From JBHOQS01 sp042408875 (GTDB lineage Bacteria; Chloroflexota; UBA11872; JBHOQS01), in NCBI GenBank assembly GCA_042408875.1, contig JBHOQS010000019.1, positions 151,200 to 215,199 of the forward strand: a stretch of DNA of 64,000 nucleotides, in the 5' to 3' direction. The notes beneath the pieces were generated by a model. The model was not told the DNA's origin, ran no database searches, and saw only the letters and a program-made list of their open reading frames with translations. The translations under genes and the position numbers were made by a program. Every line of letters starts with the position of its first letter. The first letter of the stretch is position 1. Positions 34,386 to 41,525 of the stretch are shown piece by piece.

Positions 34386-35216
34386 CTAGAGCACGCTCTC
34401 GAGGAAACGGCGTGCAATCAGGAGCCCCCGGCGCATTTTGTCGATGTCCTCCGTGAACCCCCATACACGATCCTCGTGCTCGATGTTGATCGGCCCCTCG
34501 TAGCCAATCTCGTAGAGCACGTCCACGTACTTGCGCCAGTCGACTACGCCGTAGCCCGGCAGGCGGTAGCGCCACCAGGTCTCACGCTCCACCAGCGGGC
34601 CATAGATACCGTAGCGATTGCGTCGCTCAGGGAAGAGCTCCGTGTCCTTCGCATGAACGTAGAAGACGCGGTCGCGATACTGCCGCAGCGCCCACAGCCA
34701 GTCAATATGCAGCACGACCAGATGTGAGGGATCGAAGTTCAACCCGATGTTCGGCGACGGCACCGCATTGAAGCAGGCATCCCAGCGATCGGGAGCGATG
34801 AGCAGATTGCGCCCCTGGCTATGCCAGTGCTCGAAGGCAATCTTCACACCCTGCTGCTCGGCGTGCCTGGCTACGGGGCCAAAGCCGGCCTTGAACAGCT
34901 CGATCTGATCGGCGCCGCTGCGCCCTTCGACCATGCGATGGCCAAAACAGAGCACGCGCACGCCCTGCCGTGCAGCAGAGTCGATCGCCGCCTTCGCCTC
35001 AGCGATCGCTCGCTCGCGCTCGGCATCGTCGGCCGTCAGCAACTGCACCCGCGGGGCAGCAGCCCAGGCCGTCAGGCCATGCACGCGCAAAGTCTCGGCG
35101 AGTCCGTCATGCAGGCTAGTCTCGATATCGGCAAAGCCATTCGCAGCCGCCCAGCGTGCGTTCTCCTCCAGCGGCAGGCGGCTCATTGCGCCGGTCAAGC
35201 GGATGCCAATCTTCAC
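34386..35216 (-). CDS. Sugar phosphate isomerase/epimerase-like TIM barrel (AP endonuclease family 2)
   Basis: A GTG at 35216 preceded by GGAGGG gives 276 residues; an ATG at 35228 lies too close to that site. The barrel shows the metal-ligand pattern of the xylose-isomerase-like family: AFEHWHSQG in the middle, IGLNFDPSHLVV with a DPSH metal site, YVHAKDTE, and a late HEDRVWGF. Such enzymes include tagatose epimerase, hydroxypyruvate isomerase and inosose dehydratase. It lies between the D-threonine-aldolase-like and oxidoreductase genes and is probably cotranscribed with them. Confidence 0.85.
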   Translation of the reverse strand: MKIGIRLTGAMSRLPLEENARWAAANGFADIETSLHDGLAETLRVHGLTAWAAAPRVQLLTADDAERERAIAEAKAAIDSAARQGVRVLCFGHRMVEGRSGADQIELFKAGFGPVARHAEQQGVKIAFEHWHSQGRNLLIAPDRWDACFNAVPSPNIGLNFDPSHLVVLHIDWLWALRQYRDRVFYVHAKDTELFPERRNRYGIYGPLVERETWWRYRLPGYGVVDWRKYVDVLYEIGYEGPINIEHEDRVWGFTEDIDKMRRGLLIARRFLESVL

Positions 35217-35266
35217 CCTACCCTCCATAAGTACAGTGCATGCGGCCGGGCCCGGCCGCATGCACG

Positions 35267-36316
35267 TTATCGGATCTTCCCGCGGGCCAGCACCGGCCAG
35301 ATGGCGACGACCTTTCCGCCGCGGTGGGCGGCAACGTAGTCGTGCAGATTAGTCGTGCCACAGGCGTGCATAGGAATGATGTTCAGGCGCTGGCCCACAC
35401 GGAGCTGTCCCTGGAACTTCTCCGTGTTCAGAATGCCATGCTCTTCGTTCATGCGCTCGAGATAGATCTCCGGGTATTCGACGCAGTAGCCGTTTGGTTT
35501 GTCAGGGCTGATGGCATCGTTGGTGAAGGTCTTCGAGCCGCCGTCCACCGTCGCCTTGCCCGGATAGGCCGTGCTCACCACCGTCACCATCACCGTCATG
35601 GCACACTGCTCGATGGTGCAGCGGCCGGAGCGGGCCACGCTCAGGTCGTTGTAGATGTAGGTGCCGGAGCGATGCTCGGTGCAGCCGATCTCTTTGGACA
35701 CCTCCTGCGCGCCCGTGCCACCACCGCTGATCACGTTCACGGTGAAGCCATCATGTTCAAGCAGTTCACGCGTGCGGCCGAACACCTCCTTCATGTGCGG
35801 CCGGCTGGGATAGCACATCAGCCCCTCGAACGTGAGACCCGGCAGATCGTGTACCAGCCGGGCCAGCGCCAGCGCCTCCTCAGGCGTCTGCACACCGGCG
35901 CGGTGGCTGCCGCTATCCATTTCGATGAGCACCGGCACTGTGACGCCTTCGGACCGGGCGAGTTCTGAGATGCCGCGGGCAGTCGGCTCGCTATCCAGCG
36001 CCACTGTCACGCGCGCCTGGAAGCTCAACTGGACCAGGCGCTCGACCTTGGAGCGGCCGACAATATTGTAGGGGATCAGGATGTCCTTAAAGCCGGCGGC
36101 AGCAAAGACCTCGGCTTCGCCCAGCTTCTGGCACGTGATCCCGATCGCCCCGGCCTCCATCTGCTTCCAGCCGATGGCGGGGATCTTGTGTGTCTTAATG
36201 TGCGGGCGGTTCTTCAGGCCCAGGCGATCGAGGTCCCGCTGCAACCGAATGATGTTGTCCTCGAGCTTATCGAGGTCGACCAGCATGACCGGGGTGTCGA
36301 GCTCACCTATATGCAT
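35267..36316 (-). CDS. D-threonine aldolase/D-serine dehydratase-like PLP enzyme
   Basis: The protein has 349 residues from an ATG behind AAGGAGG. It belongs to the fold-type III (alanine-racemase-like) PLP family: LDTPVMLVDLDKLEDNI at the N-terminus, PLP lysine 44 in HIKTHK, IEMDSGSHRAGV, VISGGGTGA for the phosphate, and near the C-terminus the metal-binding pair MHACGTTNLHDYV. D-threonine aldolases split D-hydroxy amino acids into glycine and an aldehyde; D-serine dehydratases of this group make pyruvate and ammonia. Both need a divalent metal or zinc. It is the first gene of the three-gene cluster, with an extended -10 about 80 bases upstream. Confidence 0.87.
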   Translation of the reverse strand: MHIGELDTPVMLVDLDKLEDNIIRLQRDLDRLGLKNRPHIKTHKIPAIGWKQMEAGAIGITCQKLGEAEVFAAAGFKDILIPYNIVGRSKVERLVQLSFQARVTVALDSEPTARGISELARSEGVTVPVLIEMDSGSHRAGVQTPEEALALARLVHDLPGLTFEGLMCYPSRPHMKEVFGRTRELLEHDGFTVNVISGGGTGAQEVSKEIGCTEHRSGTYIYNDLSVARSGRCTIEQCAMTVMVTVVSTAYPGKATVDGGSKTFTNDAISPDKPNGYCVEYPEIYLERMNEEHGILNTEKFQGQLRVGQRLNIIPMHACGTTNLHDYVAAHRGGKVVAIWPVLARGKIR

Positions 36317-36393
36317 CGTCGCCGCGCCTCCTTGCCACGTTGCCCTCTCAAGGCTCTCCTAGCGCTACTCCGGGGCCACTTCAGGGCTGCGCC

Positions 36394-36399
36394 ATTATA
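36394..36399 (-). promoter_or_regulatory. Extended -10 TGTTATAAT for the aldolase-isomerase-oxidoreductase cluster
   Basis: On the minus strand TGT-TATAAT lies about 78 bases before the D-threonine-aldolase-like start. The -35 is poor. Confidence 0.5.
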
Positions 36400-36501
36400 A
36401 CAGCATGGCCGCTGGCGTACAGCATGTCGTCGTAGCGACATCATCACCAGGCCACCTGTTCACGCCACTGGGCGGGCCATCCAGGGACAGGGCACCACCA
36501 A

Positions 36502-37827
36502 CTATCCGAGCCTCGCCAGCGCCTCGGCAGCGGGAGCGAAGTGCGCATTATACCGGAGCGCAGTCTGGAAGGCCTGGCGGGCCTGCGCTAGCTGTCCCAG
36601 TGCGAGCAAGGCGCGGCCGCGGAAATAGTGGGATTCCTCAAGGTTCGCAGCCGTACGGAGGTTATAGGCCGCAAGATCGAGGATATCCTGCCAGCGCCCA
36701 ACAGCCTCGTACGCCTGGAAGGGGCCGAACTGGTACCACAGCATCCGCCACGGCAGGCCAAGCTGCCGGGCTCGGTCGTAGGCGGTGGCCGCATCTGCGA
36801 AGTTACCCAGGCCGACCATGCTGGAGCCAATGTTGAACCAGGCGAACGCATCGTTCGGCCGGGCGGCTGCCTCCGCCTGGGCCCGCGCCAGCGCGCCAGC
36901 GTACATTGTTGCCTCGTCCGCCTCAGGTCCGAGCACAGCCAGCAGGTGCTCCCGCTGCTCCGGCCTTGTGAGAACAATGTACGTACGGTTGAACACCCGC
37001 CACACCGCATCGAACTCGCTGTAGCGCAGGCGAGTCAGGGGCCCGTTATACGAGTCATGGAAGATAAGTTGCGCGGTCTCGTCATCGTAGCCTAGTAGCA
37101 AGCGGTAATGGCCCATGCCATCATTGGGCTTTGGCTCGAACCAGGTCTCGACGATCACCGCGGCGTTCATCGCCAGCAGGCGCTTCAAACGGTCAAGATC
37201 GCCGTTTACATAAGCTTCGGCATCGAAGCCCTCGTTCCGGGCATAGGCCGCGATCTCCGGCGGGCTCACGTTCTTGTCGTCAGGATCAGGCTTCAGCGCC
37301 CGGGCGATAATCGCTTGCGACTGGTTCCGGCCGAGCAGCCGCAAAGCCATCGACAGCGTGGCCGGGCCGCAGTTGTTCCAGGTCTGGTACTCATGGCGCG
37401 GCGGTGGCAGCAGCAGGCGCGGTGGCAGTGCGGGGGCCGGTGGAGCCGTCGGCTCGCTCTGGTGGGGCGCTGGCAGCGGTTCCGTCACTAGTTCCGTCAC
37501 TAATGTGGACGTGGCAGCAGGCCCGAGGGCTTCGCCGGTGTCAGCGGACTGTGGAAGTGGCGCGGCTAGCGCTGGTGCAGGCACGACGCCGCCCTGCTGG
37601 TGTGACGGCTGCAGCACAGCACGCAGCCGGTAGGGTGCGGCTTGCAGCCGCCGCCCTAGTGCCGAATCGGGGAACATGAACAGTGTCGCGGTGGCAGTGA
37701 CGCCAGCCGTAGCAAACAGCACCACGAGGGAGAGCAGACACAGCACGGCGACGCCAGGCCGCCAGCCTTGACCTGCCCCAGGCCAGCGGTGGGGTCTAGC
37801 GGTACCAGATTTCAGCACTGGGCCCAT
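36502..37827 (-). CDS. Membrane-anchored C39-like peptidase with TPR repeats
   Basis: The protein has 441 residues. An N-terminal anchor lies at about residues 25-50 (GVAVLCLLSLVVLFATAGV). A proline/alanine-rich spacer leads to a papain-like C39 domain: the catalytic cysteine in WNNCGPATLSMAL (about residue 155) and the histidine in GMGHYRLLLGYDD. From about residue 310, TPR-like helices repeat (AFAWFNIGSSMVGLGNFADA, YFRGRALLALGQLAQARQAF). C39 domains cleave leader peptides at double-glycine sites or act as general proteases. No bacteriocin or ABC-transporter partner is nearby, so a general extracytoplasmic role is more likely. Its start is preceded by an AT-rich, repeat-bearing leader. Confidence 0.8.
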   Translation of the reverse strand: MGPVLKSGTARPHRWPGAGQGWRPGVAVLCLLSLVVLFATAGVTATATLFMFPDSALGRRLQAAPYRLRAVLQPSHQQGGVVPAPALAAPLPQSADTGEALGPAATSTLVTELVTEPLPAPHQSEPTAPPAPALPPRLLLPPPRHEYQTWNNCGPATLSMALRLLGRNQSQAIIARALKPDPDDKNVSPPEIAAYARNEGFDAEAYVNGDLDRLKRLLAMNAAVIVETWFEPKPNDGMGHYRLLLGYDDETAQLIFHDSYNGPLTRLRYSEFDAVWRVFNRTYIVLTRPEQREHLLAVLGPEADEATMYAGALARAQAEAAARPNDAFAWFNIGSSMVGLGNFADAATAYDRARQLGLPWRMLWYQFGPFQAYEAVGRWQDILDLAAYNLRTAANLEESHYFRGRALLALGQLAQARQAFQTALRYNAHFAPAAEALARLG

Positions 37828-37845
37828 CAGACATTTACTTTTAAC

Positions 37846-37883
37846 TTACTAAACTTGTTAGAATTTACTAAAGAATTTACTAA
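37846..37883 (-). repeat. Repeated TTAGTAA heptamer in the leader of the C39-TPR gene
   Basis: TTACTAA occurs on the plus strand (TTAGTAA on the minus) at 37846-37852, 37865-37871 and 37877-37883. The last two belong to an 11-base repeat GAATTTACTAA. They sit 19-56 bases upstream of the gene start. Confidence 0.75.
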
Positions 37884-38143
37884 TTTATGTATATACGTCA
37901 CATAAGGGGCTGACAGAGCGCTCCGGCTCCGCCCAGCCGCTTTACATCGCCTCAACCCAGTATAATACATCCCTACTACCTGTACACCCGCAGACGCCAT
38001 GCCGAGGCCACATGCCGCAAGCACCGGCTGTGCTTGACTTGCCCGGCAGCGAGACCGTATGCTGGAATCAGCGTGCCTGCCGCAAGGCTGTTTTGCACTT
38101 TGCGACAGAGACTCTCCGATGCAACCGGCGCCGAAGGACGCAG
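37884..38143. other. Divergent spacer between the C39-TPR and solute-binding protein genes
   Basis: No gene is supported. TATAAT at 37961-37966 (plus) lies about 178 bases before the solute-binding protein start, and no -35 stands at a standard distance. The plus frame is open through much of this spacer, but only the ATG at 38144 has a ribosome-binding site. Confidence 0.45.
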
Positions 38144-39511
38144 ATGGCGATCCGTAGTATCTTCCGCGTACCCGGCCCTGTGGCACGGCGCGTGGTGCTG
38201 ATGCAAGGTGGGCTGCTTGCCGGGACGGCGCTCGCAGCCTGCGGGCAGAAGCCGCCGCCCCCACAACCCGTAGTGCGTCCTGTTCGTGTCACGTTCTGGG
38301 GGGAGCGCGCTGCCGGTCAGCCACGCGCGGTAGTCGAGCGTGGCCTCATTGCGGCCTTTCACGAGGTGGAGCCGCGCATCGATATTCATTACCAGGGCGG
38401 TGCACAGGCTCCTGGCAGCAAGCTGGCGGAGGCGCTTGCCGCCAGCCAAGCCGCTGACGCCTTTGGCCTCACGCTGGAGGAATTCGGCGCGCTCCAGGTG
38501 AAGAACGTCCTGGCAGAGGTCGATTACAGCGCTTGGGGGGTGAAGGCAGCCCGGCAGCTCATCGACTTTTACCTAGACGGCACCATCGAACCGCTGATCG
38601 AACGCGAGCGCGGCCGGCTGCTGGCCCTCCCGGCTGACGTGGTGAACCTCTGCCTGCTCGTGCATGGCCGCCACGCTCAGGAGGCTGGCCTGGACGCACG
38701 GCGCGACACGCCACGCGCCTGGGATGATCTGCCCGGCTTCGCCCAGCGTCTGACGAAGCGCGAGGCGGGCATCGCTATCCGGCGTGGCTTCGACTTTCCC
38801 TATTATGGGATTTATTATGGGATCGAGGGAATCGCTGTTGACCTGGGGATGGCCACCCAGCTCGGCGGTGACTTCTTTGCGCCGGACCGTCGCAGCAGCA
38901 ACCTGACGACGCCCCCCTTCGTGCGCGCGCTGGAGTTCCAGCAGGACTACGTCTACAAGTACAAGCTGGGCGACCCGACGATGCACGAGCCAGTAGCGGC
39001 GTTCCTGCAAGAAGGCCTCTCCAGCGTCCTTGCCGGCACCGCAACGGTGGCGGCGCTGCAACGCAGCGCGCCACAGCTTTTCGAAGCCCTGCACGTCGCG
39101 CCGTTCCCTATGTTCAAGGACTCCCGACGCCGCAGCGGCTCAGCGTGGTTTGGCTCGCTCTGGGCAGTGAACGCCGGGGCGGGGGAGGAGGTCCAGGCCG
39201 CGGCGTGGCGCTGGCTGCGGCACCTGAGCAGCAACGCCGCGCGCTACTACGAAGCGTTCGGCATGCTGCATCCTAATCGCGAGCTGTTTAGCTCCACCCA
39301 GTTCAAGCAAACCCCGTTCGGGATGGTGTTCGTGAACGACCTGCGCCACGGCACAGTCTACCTGATCCATCCCGAGGCCACGGCCATTCGCACCATCTGG
39401 CAGCGCGCCCGGGAGGCGATCGTCCGCGATGGGGTGGCACCGCGCGACCAGCTCCAGAGGGCAAAGATCGAGATCGACCTTCTCCTGGCTCGCAGCGCGC
39501 CGATGCAGTAA
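38144..39511 (+). CDS. Extracellular solute-binding lipoprotein
   Basis: The ATG at 38144 follows AAGGA and gives 455 residues. The signal segment carries an arginine pair and a lipobox (RRVVLMQGG then LLAGTALAAC), so the protein is probably lipid-anchored at cysteine 33. The mature part begins with a strand typical of family 1 sugar-binding proteins (VRVTFWGERAAGQP), contains a hinge-type fold and ends with GMVFVNDLRHGTV. ABC sugar importers use such proteins, but no permease or ATPase gene is adjacent, so the partner is elsewhere or it has another role. It converges on the serine-hydrolase gene. Confidence 0.8.
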   Translation: MAIRSIFRVPGPVARRVVLMQGGLLAGTALAACGQKPPPPQPVVRPVRVTFWGERAAGQPRAVVERGLIAAFHEVEPRIDIHYQGGAQAPGSKLAEALAASQAADAFGLTLEEFGALQVKNVLAEVDYSAWGVKAARQLIDFYLDGTIEPLIERERGRLLALPADVVNLCLLVHGRHAQEAGLDARRDTPRAWDDLPGFAQRLTKREAGIAIRRGFDFPYYGIYYGIEGIAVDLGMATQLGGDFFAPDRRSSNLTTPPFVRALEFQQDYVYKYKLGDPTMHEPVAAFLQEGLSSVLAGTATVAALQRSAPQLFEALHVAPFPMFKDSRRRSGSAWFGSLWAVNAGAGEEVQAAAWRWLRHLSSNAARYYEAFGMLHPNRELFSSTQFKQTPFGMVFVNDLRHGTVYLIHPEATAIRTIWQRAREAIVRDGVAPRDQLQRAKIEIDLLLARSAPMQ

Positions 39512-39517
39512 ACAGCG

Positions 39518-39552
39518 GGTGCCGGGACGTCTTCCATGCAGCGTCCGGCGCC
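39518..39552. terminator. 12-bp hairpin with one bulge between convergent genes
   Basis: Bases 39518-39529 pair with 39542-39552, with a single bulged G at 39524, around a 12-base loop. It lies between the stops of the solute-binding protein and serine-hydrolase genes. Confidence 0.5.
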
Positions 39553-39588
39553 CCAGGCACCGCCGCCGCTGGCCAGGGCGACCTCGGC

Positions 39589-40677
39589 TTAGCGCCCCTG
39601 GTAGTAGTCGAGCACCAGGCGGGCGACGCGGCTGATGGTCTCCTCACCACGCTCCTGGTCGCGCAGATCATTGGTGAGGACAACCAGTACGACCTCGCCT
39701 CCAGGCGTGAACATGATGCCGGCGTCGTTGCGTACGTTCGGCAGCGCGCCCGTCTTGTGCGCGACACGCACCTCCGCCGGCAGCTCGCGCAGCATCCAGT
39801 CGTACACCCGTTCCTGGAGCATGAGCTCGATCATCTCCGCAGAGGCAGCGCGGTCGATCAGCTCGCCAGCAGCCATGCGCCGCAGCAAGAGGCCCAGGTC
39901 GCGTGCACTAGTGGTGTTTTCTTCATCTGGCCCCAGCGGATCGCGCGCGGTATAGGTGTGCACCAGCGTCTCCCGCAGCCCCAGCGCTCTGGCCGTATCA
40001 TTGATGTTCTCCCGGCCGACCAAGTCCATCAGCATCACCGAGGCCACGTTGTCGCTCACACTCATCATGAGCTGGACAAGTTCCTGTACGCTGACGCGGC
40101 GGCCCGGGTAGGCCTGGAGGATCCCCGTGCCAGGCACCCAGTGCTGCGGGCCCACTACGAGGGTCTGGTTCCAAGAGATGCGGCCCTGTCGCTGCTGCCG
40201 GAACACCTCGACCATCACCGGTATCTTGAAGAGGCTGGCAGCCGTCATGCGCAGGTCCGCCTTCAGGGCCACCTCGTGCCCTGTGCGCATATGCAGTGCA
40301 TACACGGCTACCGTGCCGTTGTCAGCCGGGAGATACTCGGCGAGGAGCTGCTCAAGTGCAGGACCAGATCGGGCCGGCGCGCCGGCGGAGTCCGGCGGAG
40401 AGGATGCCTCGCGGCCATGGGTCGCCGGAAGCCAATGGGCGGCGGGATCACCCAGCGCGGCGAGGGGAGCCGTACGGACAGGGGTGCTGCCCCACCGATT
40501 CAGCAGCCAGCCCGTGCCGGCGCCCAGGGAGACTGCCAGGATGAGCAGAGCTACGAACAGCCGCAGGCGGGCGCGCCGACGACGCTGCCGGCGGTACGCG
40601 CGAGGAGCGAGCGCGTGCGTCCAGCGCACTATGCCGCTTGGCTGATAACTCTGAACGCGCCGGCTGCCCTGCCGCAT
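39589..40677 (-). CDS. Class A beta-lactamase-like serine hydrolase, membrane-anchored
   Basis: The protein has 362 residues. An arginine-rich N-terminus leads to one transmembrane segment (LRLFVALLILAVSLGAGTGW). The penicillin-interacting domain starts near residue 105. It has the SxxK motif in AASLFKIPVMVE, the SDN triad in MMSVSDNVASVML and the KTG motif in AHKTGALPN. The acidic residue equivalent to Glu166 of true class A enzymes is not obvious, so it may be a carboxypeptidase-like or non-lactamase hydrolase. It begins 3 bases after the stop of the degenerate receiver gene, so the two are coupled. Confidence 0.83.
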   Translation of the reverse strand: MRQGSRRVQSYQPSGIVRWTHALAPRAYRRQRRRRARLRLFVALLILAVSLGAGTGWLLNRWGSTPVRTAPLAALGDPAAHWLPATHGREASSPPDSAGAPARSGPALEQLLAEYLPADNGTVAVYALHMRTGHEVALKADLRMTAASLFKIPVMVEVFRQQRQGRISWNQTLVVGPQHWVPGTGILQAYPGRRVSVQELVQLMMSVSDNVASVMLMDLVGRENINDTARALGLRETLVHTYTARDPLGPDEENTTSARDLGLLLRRMAAGELIDRAASAEMIELMLQERVYDWMLRELPAEVRVAHKTGALPNVRNDAGIMFTPGGEVVLVVLTNDLRDQERGEETISRVARLVLDYYQGR

Positions 40678-40680
40678 TTC

Positions 40681-41148
40681 CTACTGCTGTGATCGCGCCT
40701 CTTCGGCAGACCGCCTGCTGAGAATGAGCTGGAGCAGGCCTTCAAGCGAAAACGGCGGCATCAGGACAGCATCCGCACCAGCATCCAGGGCATCGAGCGC
40801 GTCGTCGCCGTCATCGCTGCCAGTGAAGACTATAACAGTCGGGCGGCGGCCCTGTCGAGTACAGCAGAGCTGCTGGATCAGGCTCAAGCCAGCAGGATCC
40901 GGGAGCTGGAGGTTGAGCAGCACGACATCTGGGGAGAGATATTCACAGGCCAGCACGGTATGCTCCGGGCTGCCGGCCTCGACGACGGAGAATCCATAGC
41001 GCCGCAGGGCACGGCTGATCGTACCGGGGAAGCCTGCCGTCCCGTTTAGGACAAGCACGTCACAGTGGTCGGGGTTCGCCTGGGGATGCCGGACCGGCTC
41101 AGGAGATAGCCATCGCACAATGAGGTGCCGCAACGTCCCATCCGCCAT
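40681..41148 (-). CDS. Degenerate response-regulator receiver domain protein
   Basis: The protein has 155 residues with a CheY-like fold but altered active-site residues. The usual acidic pair is NG (residues 35-36 in VLVLNG). The phosphoacceptor aspartate is asparagine (N79 in VVLLNLQLPD). The conserved lysine before PF is proline (VLMPPF). The hydroxyl residue is kept (VIVFTG, T109). It therefore cannot be phosphorylated normally. Pseudo-receivers of this kind can bind partners or ligands constitutively. There is no output domain. It is directly upstream of the serine-hydrolase gene. Confidence 0.85.
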   Translation of the reverse strand: MADGTLRHLIVRWLSPEPVRHPQANPDHCDVLVLNGTAGFPGTISRALRRYGFSVVEAGSPEHTVLACEYLSPDVVLLNLQLPDPAGLSLIQQLCCTRQGRRPTVIVFTGSDDGDDALDALDAGADAVLMPPFSLEGLLQLILSRRSAEEARSQQ

Positions 41149-41525
41149 GTTCCTGCCCTCCTATGGCCACCTGAGGTGGCGAGTACATCAAAGACGCCAC
41201 GGGTGAGACATCCGAGGGTCCAGGACCACCCCGCCCTGACACCCACGCCGGTCGCGAGTCGCGAGCCCTGGTGCTGTGCGTGGGTGCCAGGCGGCCCTAC
41301 CATCTCTAGCTTACTCCATGCCCGTGATGGGACGCTAAGAGACCTGTAAAAGGTTGGTTAAGCCGGGCTACCGGGTTCGCCCGCAACAGAGGCATACGCC
41401 AGCAGCGAAGAGCTCGTGGGGGAGGGGAAGTACTCACGCGCATGCAGGCTTCTGCTACCGGGGTAAGAAAAGCAGCGAGGCCATGAACATGGCCTCGCTG
41501 CGAAGTCCGTGGAGATAGCTACTGG
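41149..41525. other. Spacer between ftsH 3' end and the receiver gene start
   Basis: No gene is supported in these 377 bases. CCACCTGAGGTGG, an imperfect palindrome at about 41167-41179, lies just upstream of the receiver gene start. The ftsH terminator hairpin lies at 41472-41501. Confidence 0.5.
41472..41501 (-). terminator. Terminator hairpin after ftsH
   Basis: GCAGCGAGGCCATG (41472-41485) pairs with CATGGCCTCGCTGC (41488-41501), a perfect 14-bp inverted repeat. On the minus strand it is followed by CTTTTCTTACC. This is the clearest intrinsic terminator in the window. Confidence 0.82.
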
